Part shown: positions 1 through 8,538 of the stretch, piece by piece
Layout of the letters: the number at the start of each line of letters is the position of its first letter
How positions within the stretch are numbered: the stretch's first letter is position 1
Assembly: GCF_003664645.1 (NCBI RefSeq)
Contig: NZ_RCHC01000001.1
Coordinates: forward strand, 124,001-188,000
Origin: Acinetobacter chengduensis
GTDB taxonomy: Bacteria; Pseudomonadota; Gammaproteobacteria; Pseudomonadales; Moraxellaceae
Direction of reading: 5' to 3'
DNA: 64,000 nt
Position numbers and translations under genes: made by a program
Notes under the pieces: generated by a model
Told to the model about the DNA's origin: nothing
Seen by the model: only the letters and a program-made list of their open reading frames with translations
The model's database searches: none

Positions 1-503
1 ACAGATTTCACACCATCTGCACCAATTAAAGCTTGGCCAGTATATGAATGACCTTTATGGTCGGTAATGGTCACACTATTGGCATCTTGTTCTACGTTTA
101 CAATTTTGCAATCTGTAATGATTTCAATATCACCACTTTCTTGCGCGCCTTCAACCAAAGACGTATGAATATCTGCACGATGAATCACGGCATAGGGGTT
201 ACCAAAACGTTTTAAAAATGCTTCACCCGTTTCAATACGCCCGACCTGATATTCATTCAAGGCATCATGCATCACCATGTAATCAGTATAAACTGCTCGA
301 GCGCGAGCTCGATCACCAATGCCTAGCGCATCAAATGCGTTAAATGCATTTGGCCCCAATTGAATACCTGCACCAATTTCACCAATTTCTGGCGCTTGCT
401 CAAAAACTTGTACTTTGAAACCACGTTTTGCTAAAGCTAATGCTGCAGCAAAACCACCAATACCACCACCGGCAACCAAAATAGGCATTGTTTGATTTGA
501 CAT
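1..503 (-). CDS. FAD-dependent 3-hydroxybenzoate 6-monooxygenase, partial (C-terminus outside window)
   Basis: N-terminal 167 codons of a group A flavoprotein aromatic hydroxylase; the rest lies beyond the left edge. The start is the ATG at 503-501, preceded by an AGGATGAAG ribosome site. Residues 8-13 form the Rossmann dinucleotide motif (GGGIGG), followed by a typical EIGAGIQLGPNA segment after the second strand, and GADG is seen near the break. The family hydroxylates 3-hydroxybenzoate (or a related aromatic acid) to gentisate using NADH and O2. Its product would feed the gentisate dioxygenase encoded just upstream in the same direction (gap 22 bp), so the two are probably one operon. Substrate is inferred from that neighbour; salicylate-type hydroxylases share the fold. 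Confidence 0.82.
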   Translation of the reverse strand, partial: MSNQTMPILVAGGGIGGFAAALALAKRGFKVQVFEQAPEIGEIGAGIQLGPNAFNAFDALGIGDRARARAVYTDYMVMHDALNEYQVGRIETGEAFLKRFGNPYAVIHRADIHTSLVEGAQESGDIEIITDCKIVNVEQDANSVTITDHKGHSYTGQALIGADGVKS

Positions 504-525
504 GTTCTTCATCCTTTAAAAACGA

Positions 526-1563
526 TTATTCACTGCGAGCACGAACTGAATACAAACCTAGTTTTTTCTGAATTGGTGCTTCATCAGCTATAAAAATAAA
601 GCAAGGTCTATTAGACTTATTGATTAAATCAATATTTGCAAAACAAGGTGCGCAAGCTGTATCTGATTGGTCAATTACAAAAGTTTTTTCATCAATTGTA
701 ATTTCAGCCTCGCCCTCAATTACATGAAATACCATCGCAGCTGAGCGAGGTTGTAATTGAATTTTTTCACCTGGTCTTACCATAAGTGCTGAATAACCAA
801 TAATTTTTTGACAATCTTCACCAGTTTCAGGGTTCACGTAAGCGACTTGAATTGGACCTTCAGACTGTTTTTCTGATAAATCAATCAATAGCTGTTTTGC
901 ATCTTTCCATGGGTAGCGAAGCATCGGATAATTTTTTTCGGCACGAATATGGTGCTGTACAGGGACCAAACCTGCTGCATAACTTGTTTTATTTTCTACA
1001 GTTTTTATCGCTTGCGACTCACCGCCTTCTACAAATGATGCTTCCATGTAGTACACCAATGGTAGGTCGAGCACATCTAACCAAATCACAGGTTTATCAC
1101 CATCATGACCATGTTCATGCCATAACCCAGATGGTGTTAAAATTAAATCACCATGTTCCATTGGGCATTTCACACCTTCAACGGTGGTATAAGCTTTTTC
1201 ACCTTCTACAATAAGACGGACTGCATTAGGTGTATGGCGATGCGCCGGAGCCCATTCATTTGGAAGAAGCAATTGCATACCAAGGTAAATCACTGAAGTT
1301 GCACGCATATTCTCTAAACTATGCCCTGGGTTTGCGAGCACTAAAACACGTCTTTCAGCTTTTTCAATAGGAGTTAACTCACCTGCTTCTAATAGTAATG
1401 GTTTAATTTCACTATATTTCCACACCAAACTTTGTGTGTGTGGAAGCGGTTTTACAGGTGGTAAAACATTGCGAAGACTTGGCCAGAGTGGGACTAAATT
1501 GCTTTGTTCTAGATGTGCTAAATAGCTTTCCGGCAGATCTGCTAATGTTGCAAGCTGCTCCAT
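526..1563 (-). CDS. gentisate 1,2-dioxygenase
   Basis: Non-haem Fe(II) ring-cleavage enzyme that opens gentisate to maleylpyruvate. The 345-residue protein is a double cupin: the first barrel carries the metal motif HRHTPNAVR (His108, His110) and a third likely ligand at His149 in GLWHEHGHD; the second barrel (about 260-330) has lost the metal histidines, as is usual in this family. Length matches known gentisate dioxygenases. It is first in a leftward operon with the FAD monooxygenase and is transcribed divergently from a LysR gene, the usual arrangement for a LysR-controlled catabolic operon. The genes for maleylpyruvate isomerase and fumarylpyruvate hydrolase are not in the window. Confidence 0.92.
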   Translation of the reverse strand: MEQLATLADLPESYLAHLEQSNLVPLWPSLRNVLPPVKPLPHTQSLVWKYSEIKPLLLEAGELTPIEKAERRVLVLANPGHSLENMRATSVIYLGMQLLLPNEWAPAHRHTPNAVRLIVEGEKAYTTVEGVKCPMEHGDLILTPSGLWHEHGHDGDKPVIWLDVLDLPLVYYMEASFVEGGESQAIKTVENKTSYAAGLVPVQHHIRAEKNYPMLRYPWKDAKQLLIDLSEKQSEGPIQVAYVNPETGEDCQKIIGYSALMVRPGEKIQLQPRSAAMVFHVIEGEAEITIDEKTFVIDQSDTACAPCFANIDLINKSNRPCFIFIADEAPIQKKLGLYSVRARSE

Positions 1564-1647
1564 AACTTACCCTCTTCCATTGATGAATAATGCAACCGAA
1601 GTTCGCATTTAATATTTGTTGTTTTTTAATCTATCAACCGAAATTAC

Positions 1648-1670
1648 TTGAATCTATTCGCTAGATTCAA
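1648..1670. promoter_or_regulatory. inverted repeat, candidate LysR operator (distal)
   Basis: TTGAATCTA, 5-bp spacer, TAGATTCAA: a perfect 9-bp inverted repeat between the divergent gentisate operon and the LysR gene. It shares two bases with the longer palindrome next to it. Its position in the 152-bp divergent promoter suggests a regulator binding site. Confidence 0.6.
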
Positions 1671-1703
1671 TAGTCTGTATTGATATAATCAATACAGACT
1701 ATT
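1669..1703. promoter_or_regulatory. 35-bp perfect palindrome, candidate autoregulatory operator
   Basis: Two 16-bp arms starting AATAGTCTG and ending CAGACTATT are exact reverse complements around a 3-bp ATA spacer. The palindrome ends 12 bp before the LysR start codon and covers the place where a Shine-Dalgarno sequence would be. It could bind the LysR protein as an autorepression site; as RNA it would form a hairpin in the leader. Confidence 0.65.
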
Positions 1704-1715
1704 TTTGTATACTTT

Positions 1716-2615
1716 ATGAGCATTGATACCCGTTTATTAAATATTTTTGATGCTATTTTTAAGCATCGTAGTGTTTCAAGAGCTTCGGAAGAACTTGGAA
1801 TTGGACAACCAACAGTTAGTATTGGTTTAAATAAATTAAGGGAACATTATCATGACCCTTTATTTATTCGTGTAGGAAATGAGATGCAACCAACTGATTT
1901 ATCAGTTAATTTATCAAAAGGAGTTCAAAGTGTATTAGCACAAATTCAAAGCATTAATGATTTTAATATGGAATTTGACCCCAAAACTTCAAATCAACAA
2001 TTTAATATCAGTATGACGGACATTAGTCATTTAGTCTTATTGCCAAAGCTGATTAACTATTTACAAATCCATTCACCCAATATTCGTATAAATATTATCC
2101 CGATTGACAATAATACCCAGCGTTTAATGGAGTCTGGTGATATTGATTTAGCGATTGGCTTTTTACCCCAGTTAGAAGCAGGTTTTTACCAACAAACACT
2201 CTTTAAACAGCATTATGTGGTGATTGCAAATACAGAACACCCTCGTTTACAAAGGGAACAGATCACTGTGGATGAATATCGCCAAGAATTGCACGTCGAT
2301 ATTTTAGCTACAGGTGGACATTATGTCGTTGAACATGAACTACAAAAGCTCAATATTAAGCGTAATACCTTAGTAACGTTACCAAGCTATCTGGGTATTG
2401 GCTTAGTGATTCAAGAAACCAATGCGATTGCCACAATTCCCAACTATTTAAGCCATGTTTTACTCTCTAGGGGAAGCTTAAAAATTATGGATTTACCATT
2501 TAACTTGCCTAAATATGAAGTAAAACAACATTGGCATTCACTTGTGAATAACAATCCAAGTAATCAATGGTTACGTCGAATTTGTTTCTCATTATTTTCT
2601 GGTACAAATATTTAA
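1716..2615 (+). CDS. LysR-family transcriptional regulator, probable gentisate pathway activator
   Basis: 299-residue LysR-type regulator. Residues about 5-62 form the winged helix-turn-helix (RSVSRASEELGIGQPTVSIGLNKLREHYHDPLFIR), and residues about 90-290 the periplasmic-binding-protein-like effector domain. It is divergent from the gentisate operon with 152 bp between starts, so that operon is the likely target and gentisate or its precursor the likely inducer (inference). The ATG at 1716 has no recognisable Shine-Dalgarno sequence; a long palindrome ends 12 bp upstream, so translation may be leaderless or weak and autoregulated. Confidence 0.88.
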   Translation: MSIDTRLLNIFDAIFKHRSVSRASEELGIGQPTVSIGLNKLREHYHDPLFIRVGNEMQPTDLSVNLSKGVQSVLAQIQSINDFNMEFDPKTSNQQFNISMTDISHLVLLPKLINYLQIHSPNIRINIIPIDNNTQRLMESGDIDLAIGFLPQLEAGFYQQTLFKQHYVVIANTEHPRLQREQITVDEYRQELHVDILATGGHYVVEHELQKLNIKRNTLVTLPSYLGIGLVIQETNAIATIPNYLSHVLLSRGSLKIMDLPFNLPKYEVKQHWHSLVNNNPSNQWLRRICFSLFSGTNI

Positions 2616-3182
2616 GCCAAAATATATGCAAGCTGTAAAACAGATTTTAATAGTATTTTTTCTTAATTAGATCATGCATTTAGTATTTAAGGCATTACTG
2701 TCCTGCTGTGTTATTGCCTTAAAACAGATTTATGGAATAAAGAGGTCTCATGCCAGCGCCAAGTGACGCCTTAAATTTAGCCAATTCAAGCTAAATCCAG
2801 TCTCTCTGAAGCTATGACATAGAGCGACACACCGCTATTAAAAAAACAAATGCGCCACAAATCTGCTCAAAATAGAGTAGCAATCTTAACAACCTACGCT
2901 TCATGATCAGCACCATAAAATCTAGGTATGAACCAAATAACATTGAAAGGAATCATATCCTTACACCAATTTTATGATTTTAGATAAAAATTCTAATCCT
3001 TGATTGGAGCGCCCTAATATGACCTGTCAACATTTCAGAATCCAGTGTGAAAACATGCGTAAAACATAAAACTTGTGCAGATATTAAACTTTCGCCCAAA
3101 GCATAGACAAAACACCCACAGCTTGAGTTTTTTGCCTTATAATTTAGCCCGCTAGCTATCAGCCCGCTCAAGAGATTTTTGT
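2616..3182. other. gene-free stretch before fumarase
   Basis: 567 bp with no credible gene. A 9-bp inverted repeat (TTTAAGGCA at 2686 with its complement ending at 2723, 20-nt loop) may be a weak end of the LysR transcript, and a smaller repeat (ATTTAGC/GCTAAAT) lies at 2775-2796. The right half must hold the fumarase promoter. A 69-codon reverse frame at 2980-3189 has no family resemblance and overlaps the fumarase start, so I do not call it. Confidence 0.5.
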
Positions 3183-4709
3183 ATGACAACTATTATCAAG
3201 CAAGATGACTTGATCACATCGGTTAAAGATGCGCTTCAGTTCATTTCTTACTATCACCCACAAGACTTCATCCAAGCGATGAGCCGTGCGTATGACCGTG
3301 AAGAAAACAAAGCCGCAAAAGATGCGATCGCTCAAATCTTAATTAACTCTCGTATGTGTGCAGAAGGCCACCGCCCAATCTGTCAAGATACGGGTATTGT
3401 TAACGTATTCGTTGAAGTGGGCATGGACGTTAAATTTGATTTAACGATGAGCTTAGACGATGCAATTAACGAAGGTGTACGCCAAGGTTACCTAGAAAAT
3501 TCTAACGTACTTCGTGCTTCTGTACTTGCTGACCCAGCATTTGGTCGTAAGAATACTAAAGACAACACCCCTGCTGTGATCTACCACAAGCTTGTTCCTG
3601 GTAACAAAGTCGATATTACTGTAGCAGCCAAGGGTGGCGGTTCAGAAAACAAATCTAAACTTGCAATGTTGAACCCATCTGATTCAATCGTAGATTGGGT
3701 ACTTAAAACTGTTCCAACTATGGGTGCAGGCTGGTGTCCTCCTGGTATGTTGGGTATTGGTATTGGTGGTACTGCAGAGAAAGCCATGATGCTTGCAAAA
3801 GAAGCACTTATGGAAGAACTCGACATGGACGAATTACTTCGTCGTGGCCCACAAAGCAAACTTGAAGAACTTCGTATCGAAATCTTCGAAAAAGTAAATG
3901 CTTTGGGTATTGGTGCACAAGGTCTTGGTGGTTTAACAACTGTTCTCGACATCAAAATTAAAGACTACCCATGTCACGCTGCAGGCAAACCAGTGGGTAT
4001 GATTCCGAACTGTGCTGCAACTCGTCATGCACACTTCACGCTTGATGGTTCTGGTATTGCGCATATCATGGCGCCAAAACTTGAAGATTACCCAGAAGTT
4101 ACTTGGGATTCATCAACGTCTAAACGTGTTGACTTAGACAACATCACACAAGAAGAAATGAACTCATGGCAACCGGGTGACACACTTCTGTTGAACGGTA
4201 CAATCTATACAGGTCGTGACGCTGCGCACAAACGTATGGTTGATATGCTCAACAATGGAGAAGAACTTCCTGTAGACCTTAAAGGTAAGTTCATTTACTA
4301 CGTTGGCCCTGTAGATCCTGTGGGTGATGAAGTCGTTGGTCCTGCTGGCCCTACAACTGCAACACGTATGGACAAATTCACACGTCAAGTGCTTGAAGCA
4401 ACTGGCATGTTCGGTATGATTGGTAAAGCGGATCGTGGTCCTGCTGCTGTTGAAGCGATTAAAGATAACAAAGCAACTTACTTAATGGCTGTTGGCGGTG
4501 CTGCATACTTAGTATCTAAAGCAATCCGTGAAGCTGAAGTGGTTGCATTTGCTGACCTTGGCATGGAAGCGATCTACAAATTTGTAGTGAAAGATATGCC
4601 TGTATCTGTAGCGGTTGACGTAAACGGTACTTCTGTACATGCAACTGCACCAAAAATCTGGCAAGCTAAAATTGGTAAAATTCCAGTAGTTGACGCTGCT
4701 GCAAAATAA
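3183..4709 (+). CDS. fumA: fumarate hydratase, class I (iron-sulfur)
   Basis: Reversible hydration of fumarate to L-malate in the TCA cycle, cytoplasmic. The 508-residue length fits the fused two-domain class I fumarases (about 510-550). Residues 1-290 correspond to the N-terminal domain with conserved GHRPICQDTG (Cys67), GAGWCPPG and PNCAATRH motifs that hold the likely [4Fe-4S] ligands; residues about 330-500 are the C-terminal swivelling domain (GRDAAHKR, GPTTATRMD, IGKADRG). Single gene ending in a clear terminator. Class I enzymes are oxygen- and iron-sensitive, unlike FumC. Confidence 0.94.
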   Translation: MTTIIKQDDLITSVKDALQFISYYHPQDFIQAMSRAYDREENKAAKDAIAQILINSRMCAEGHRPICQDTGIVNVFVEVGMDVKFDLTMSLDDAINEGVRQGYLENSNVLRASVLADPAFGRKNTKDNTPAVIYHKLVPGNKVDITVAAKGGGSENKSKLAMLNPSDSIVDWVLKTVPTMGAGWCPPGMLGIGIGGTAEKAMMLAKEALMEELDMDELLRRGPQSKLEELRIEIFEKVNALGIGAQGLGGLTTVLDIKIKDYPCHAAGKPVGMIPNCAATRHAHFTLDGSGIAHIMAPKLEDYPEVTWDSSTSKRVDLDNITQEEMNSWQPGDTLLLNGTIYTGRDAAHKRMVDMLNNGEELPVDLKGKFIYYVGPVDPVGDEVVGPAGPTTATRMDKFTRQVLEATGMFGMIGKADRGPAAVEAIKDNKATYLMAVGGAAYLVSKAIREAEVVAFADLGMEAIYKFVVKDMPVSVAVDVNGTSVHATAPKIWQAKIGKIPVVDAAAK

Positions 4710-4723
4710 TTTTGCCCATCAAG

Positions 4724-4749
4724 AAAGCACCCTACTGGGTGCTTTTTTT
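4724..4749 (+). terminator. rho-independent terminator of fumA
   Basis: AAAGCACCC, loop TACT, GGGTGCTTT followed by T residues, 15 bp after the fumarase stop. It also overlaps the open frame upstream of the next gene, arguing for that gene's later start. Confidence 0.85.
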
Positions 4750-4861
4750 AGGTCTGCTGTTTTTATTGCCTTATATCGCTAAACCCTTTGTGCTGTATTT
4801 AAGACCTGTTATGCTTTTTAGCTTAATAAAAGATAATGCAGATAAAAAGATAAGCCGGAAG

Positions 4862-5434
4862 ATGAATAAGATGCGATGGAAATTTAAGATAAAACCCTCG
4901 ATCTATCGCGCTCTGCTTCTCAGCACGAGTGTATTGATGAGTTCTGCCTTAATGGCTCAACCTGTTCAAGAAAAAACCTTAGATCATTTAATCGAACTTT
5001 CTAATTTTACGGGAATGATTGCTCAGTCCAATCAGAATATGCGCCCAATGTTTGATGCACAAGCCGAAGACATTTTGAAAAATAATTTAGGTGTACTTGA
5101 GCTTTCGACTGAGCAAAAACTGGTGGCTCAAAAAATCAGTTTACTGCTACAAAAGACCAATGAAGCCATCATTAGTAATCCTAAATTTTTACACATGATT
5201 CGCAAGAACTTTCAACAAACCTATACAGAAGAAGAAGCACAAGCTTATATTCAATTTCTCAGCACACCGATGGGACAATCGATTAATCGTAAAAGCAGTG
5301 TCATGACCAACAATATTCTGCAAGAAACCTTAGCCATTAGTAACGAAATTCTGAACCAACCCCTACAAATGCAGAGATTTAATGAGCAATTAACTAGCCT
5401 CATTCAGCCCCTGCTTTTAAAAACCAAAAGCTAA
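4862..5434 (+). CDS. DUF2059-type exported protein
   Basis: 190-residue protein of unknown function. The frame is open from 4712, but that part runs through the fumA terminator; the ATG at 4862 follows a GGAAG ribosome site and gives a normal export signal (basic MNKMRWKFKIK, then a hydrophobic stretch ending in SSALMAQ). The rest is helical and resembles DUF2059 (residues about 70-140, with a YTEEEAQAYIQFLSTPMGQS segment). An ATG at 4871 is an alternative start. Probably periplasmic. Converges with the lipoprotein gene downstream. Confidence 0.75.
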   Translation: MNKMRWKFKIKPSIYRALLLSTSVLMSSALMAQPVQEKTLDHLIELSNFTGMIAQSNQNMRPMFDAQAEDILKNNLGVLELSTEQKLVAQKISLLLQKTNEAIISNPKFLHMIRKNFQQTYTEEEAQAYIQFLSTPMGQSINRKSSVMTNNILQETLAISNEILNQPLQMQRFNEQLTSLIQPLLLKTKS

Positions 5435-5468
5435 CCTCTCCTCACAGCCCGAAGTAATCCACTGCGCC

Positions 5469-6185
5469 TCACCAGGTCAGTGGATTCCATAATTTGAATG
5501 GCTTCACCAGCTGAACATCCGTTTTAGGATCATACTTTTCAGCTTTTAATTTTTGAGCACTATGTCGTACTTTGCCTCGTTGTTCATCTTGCGCCACAAA
5601 GTTATAACTGGCCGATTTTCTTTCAGTAAATGCAATTTCACTGCGCCCTGTCTGATCTGGCATTAACATTAAAGCACCGCTGACCGAGCGACGCGTCGCC
5701 ATATTTTCTTCATCATATTTAATAAAATAGGACTGCCCTGCCTCTACAGTAAAGTCGAGGTATTTAGGTTTTTGAAAATGATTGACACCTAATGGTCGAC
5801 TCGTAGATAAACGATAGCTTCCAGCAGGCAATTCCACCCAATAATAGTGATTATTTAATAAACTAGGGATACGTTCACTATTGAGAAATAAGCTACTGGC
5901 AACAATTTCTTGGCGATTCCATTTACTATCTGGGCGGTATAAATACACAATGGCAGCTTGAGAATGCTGAGGTTCTACGGTCTGAAAATGACGTCCTTGC
6001 TTTTGATTGACCCAACCACCAATGGTAAACATCCCTAGACGGTATTGCTCCATAATGCCTGGGGCTTGTTCTGGGTCCACAGATTTTAAAGTTGAACTTA
6101 ATGCTGGTTGTTGTTCAACACTGGTTTTTCCATGACAGCCTAACAACACTAAGCTACTTAATATCGTAATATATACAACACGCAT
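5469..6185 (-). CDS. putative lipoprotein, DUF2846-like
   Basis: 238-residue predicted lipoprotein: signal MRVVYITILSSLVLLGC with a lipobox Cys at residue 17. The middle (about 75-170) has the pattern of DUF2846-type proteins: a YLYRPDS strand, a 'hydrophobic-Y-W-V-ELPAGSYRL' segment and 'VEAGQSYFIKY'. Function unknown; family members sit in the cell envelope. I start at 6185 because the GAGGG ribosome site lies 7 nt upstream of it; the ATG at 6191 is only one base from that site. Alone on its strand, with clpX upstream behind its own terminator. Confidence 0.72.
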   Translation of the reverse strand: MRVVYITILSSLVLLGCHGKTSVEQQPALSSTLKSVDPEQAPGIMEQYRLGMFTIGGWVNQKQGRHFQTVEPQHSQAAIVYLYRPDSKWNRQEIVASSLFLNSERIPSLLNNHYYWVELPAGSYRLSTSRPLGVNHFQKPKYLDFTVEAGQSYFIKYDEENMATRRSVSGALMLMPDQTGRSEIAFTERKSASYNFVAQDEQRGKVRHSAQKLKAEKYDPKTDVQLVKPFKLWNPLTW

Positions 6186-6317
6186 GATCATCCCTCACTG
6201 CGTTTTTTCTTATTTTCGGCAAATTTTGTTTTAAAACTTCGACTTTTAAAATTATGGTGTTTAGGCATCCGCGCCAATTATCTGAGAGTAACATTCAGTT
6301 TTTATTTTTTAAATAAA

Positions 6318-6350
6318 AAACGTGTGAAAAACAGCGTTTTCCACACGTTT
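6318..6350 (-). terminator. terminator downstream of clpX
   Basis: Hairpin with arms AAACGTGTG/CACACGTTT plus an inner GTTTT/AAAAC stem (one mismatch), followed on the minus strand by TTTTTTATTT. Confidence 0.7.
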
Positions 6351-6359
6351 CTGACGAAT

Positions 6360-6385
6360 AGCAGGCTTGAAATTTCAAGCCTGCT
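6360..6385. repeat. 26-bp perfect palindrome after clpX
   Basis: AGCAGGCTTGAAA followed directly by its exact reverse complement, 14 bp beyond the clpX stop. No T tract follows on the minus strand, so it is an mRNA 3' stem or protein site placed before the true terminator. Confidence 0.7.
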
Positions 6386-6399
6386 CGGCCAGCTATCCA

Positions 6400-7716
6400 T
6401 TAAGCAGATTTTGAATCAATCACTTTCAGGTCTGCTTTTGGTGCCAATTCTTCTTGAGTTTTTGGCTGACGTTCAGCTTTAAACTCAGGCTTCTCTTCAC
6501 CATTAATGACAGCTTCATTTACCACAACCGTGCCAACGTCTGTGCGACTTGGCAAGTCATACATGGTTTCAAGCAGTGAATTTTCCAAAATAGAACGCAA
6601 ACCACGCGCACCCGTATTACGGTCTAATGCTTTTTTTGCCACAGCGCGTAATGCAGAATCTTCAAACACTAAGTCCACATTTTCCATATCAAATAAATAT
6701 TGATACTGACGTGTTAACGCATTTTTAGGTTCTGTCAGAATTTGCATCAGCGCTTCTTCATCCAACTCGTCCAAAGTTGCGATCACTGGCAAACGGCCAA
6801 TAAATTCAGGAATTAACCCAAATTTAACCAAGTCAGTGGCTTCAACTTGACGGAACAAGTCAGACAGCTTTTTAGATTCGTCTTTTTTACGAACTTCAGC
6901 CGTAAAGCCAATACCGCCTTTTTCTTGACGTTGTTGCACAATTTTCTCTAAGCCAGAGAACGCACCACCACAAATAAACAAGATATTCGACGTATCAATT
7001 TGAATAAACTCTTGCTGTGGGTGCTTACGACCACCTTGTGGTGGAATTGATGCTACAGTACCTTCAATCATTTTCAGCAAAGCTTGCTGTACACCTTCAC
7101 CCGATACATCACGGGTAATTGAAGGGTTTTCAGATTTACGAGTAATTTTGTCAATTTCATCAATATAGATAATGCCTTTTTGGGCTTTTTCTACATCGTA
7201 ATCGGCTTTTTGCAAAAGCTTTTGAACAATGTTCTCTACGTCTTCGCCGACATAACCTGCTTCCGTTAGTGTTGTTGCATCTGCCATGGCAAATGGAACA
7301 TCTAACAAACGTGCAAGTGTTTGTGCAAGTAAAGTTTTACCAGAACCTGTTGGGCCAACCAGCATGATATTACTTTTTGAAAGTTCAACACCATCTTCAG
7401 GCTTTTTACCGCTCGTCGAAACTTTTAAACGCTTGTAATGGTTATATACCGCTACAGACAAGGTCTTTTTCGCAACGTCTTGACCAATCACATATTGGTC
7501 TAAGGCAGCACGGATCTCATGCGGTTTTGGTAATGGCTTAGAAGCCCAATCACTCGAATCAACTTGTTGACTGGTTTGTACTAAGTCTAAGCATACGTCC
7601 ACACATTCATTACAGATATATGCGTCCTCGCCTGCAATCAGTTTCCCGACTTCAGACTGCGTTTTACCGCAAAATGAACAATGCTTTTGTCCTTGAGGAT
7701 GTTCGGACATATTCAC
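6400..7716 (-). CDS. clpX: ATP-dependent Clp protease ATP-binding subunit ClpX
   Basis: AAA+ unfoldase that feeds tagged proteins to ClpP. The 438-residue protein has the N-terminal zinc-binding domain (CSFCGKTQ ... YICNECV, four Cys, residues about 13-40), Walker A GPTGSGKT, Walker [11 protein letters not shown], the [23 protein letters not shown] pore region split over the next segment, and the sensor [11 protein letters not shown] near residue 370. Starts 23 bp after the clpP stop in the same direction, so clpP-clpX is one operon, with tig behind its own terminator upstream. Confidence 0.97.
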   Translation of the reverse strand: MNMSEHPQGQKHCSFCGKTQSEVGKLIAGEDAYICNECVDVCLDLVQTSQQVDSSDWASKPLPKPHEIRAALDQYVIGQDVAKKTLSVAVYNHYKRLKVSTSGKKPEDGVELSKSNIMLVGPTGSGKTLLAQTLARLLDVPFAMADATTLTEAGYVGEDVENIVQKLLQKADYDVEKAQKGIIYIDEIDKITRKSENPSITRDVSGEGVQQALLKMIEGTVASIPPQGGRKHPQQEFIQIDTSNILFICGGAFSGLEKIVQQRQEKGGIGFTAEVRKKDESKKLSDLFRQVEATDLVKFGLIPEFIGRLPVIATLDELDEEALMQILTEPKNALTRQYQYLFDMENVDLVFEDSALRAVAKKALDRNTGARGLRSILENSLLETMYDLPSRTDVGTVVVNEAVINGEEKPEFKAERQPKTQEELAPKADLKVIDSKSA

Positions 7717-7739
7717 TCCAATATAAAAATCTTTAAATT

Positions 7740-8345
7740 TTATGGACGTTTAGATAAAACTTCGTCCACAAGACCATATTCTTTTGCCTGCTGTGCAGTC
7801 ATAAAGTTATCACGGTCAGTATCTTTCGCTAAACGCTCGTAGTCTTGACCGCTGTGTTCGGCCATTAAACGGTTCAAACGTTCTTTAATAAATAGGATTT
7901 CACGTGCATGAATCTCGATATCAGATGCTTGACCACGGAAACCACCAAGTGGCTGGTGAATCATTACGCGTGCATTTTCAAGGCAATAGCGCTTACCTTT
8001 TGCACCAGCATTCAGTAAGAATGCACCCATAGATGCCGCTTGACCCATACAGTAAGTCACAACGTCTGGCTTAATAAACTGCATGGTGTCATAAATCGCC
8101 ATACCTGCAGTGACTGAACCGCCCGGTGAGTTGATATATAAGTGGATATCTTTATCTGGGTTTTCAGCTTCTAAAAATAACATTTGCGCAACGATTAAGT
8201 TCGCCATGTTATCTTCCACTTCACCTGTTAAAAAGATGACGCGTTCGCGTAAAAGGCGCGAGTAAATATCGAAAGAACGTTCGCCGCGTGATGACTGTTC
8301 AACCACCATTGGCACAAGTGCGTTTTCAATTGTTGGAACATACAT
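7740..8345 (-). CDS. clpP: ATP-dependent Clp protease proteolytic subunit ClpP
   Basis: Serine peptidase forming the 14-subunit proteolytic chamber used by ClpX. From the ATG at 8345 ([17 protein letters not shown]) it has 201 residues, close to the 200-207 of the family; an open frame continues upstream to 8429 but that extension has no family resemblance. The catalytic triad is visible as Ser105 (GQAASMGAF), His130 (MIHQPLGG) and Asp179 (DTDRDN). Followed by clpX after 23 bp. A loose AGGA lies 12 bp before the start. Confidence 0.96.
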   Translation of the reverse strand: MYVPTIENALVPMVVEQSSRGERSFDIYSRLLRERVIFLTGEVEDNMANLIVAQMLFLEAENPDKDIHLYINSPGGSVTAGMAIYDTMQFIKPDVVTYCMGQAASMGAFLLNAGAKGKRYCLENARVMIHQPLGGFRGQASDIEIHAREILFIKERLNRLMAEHSGQDYERLAKDTDRDNFMTAQQAKEYGLVDEVLSKRP

Positions 8346-8495
8346 ACGTTTATTTATTCCTGAATTTTTCTGAGTTGACCCATATTCACAATATGAGGGA
8401 TATTTTTCGAAAATGCAAAAGTTTCCCAATTAAATAACAGATATTTTTTGCATAAGCATTGTGAATTTAGGCCATATTCCATTGCGCTTCGGCGA

Positions 8496-8526
8496 TAAAA
8501 AAAGGCGCTCTAAGCGCCTTTTTTTA
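8496..8526 (-). terminator. terminator between tig and clpP
   Basis: AAAGGCGCT, loop CTA, AGCGCCTTT with A and T runs on either side; works in either direction. It separates tig from clpPX, which therefore needs a promoter in 8346-8495. Confidence 0.85.
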
Positions 8527-8538
8527 TTGAGCTAAGAA

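Noticed and set aside
2980-3189. 69-codon reverse frame before fumA
   Set aside because: Overlaps the fumA start and promoter, no ribosome site, no family pattern.
3581-3955. 124-codon reverse frame inside fumA
   Set aside because: Shadow of the fumarase gene, no resemblance to any protein.
4712-4861. N-terminal extension of the DUF2059 protein
   Set aside because: Runs through the fumA terminator hairpin; the later start at 4862 has a ribosome site and a signal peptide.
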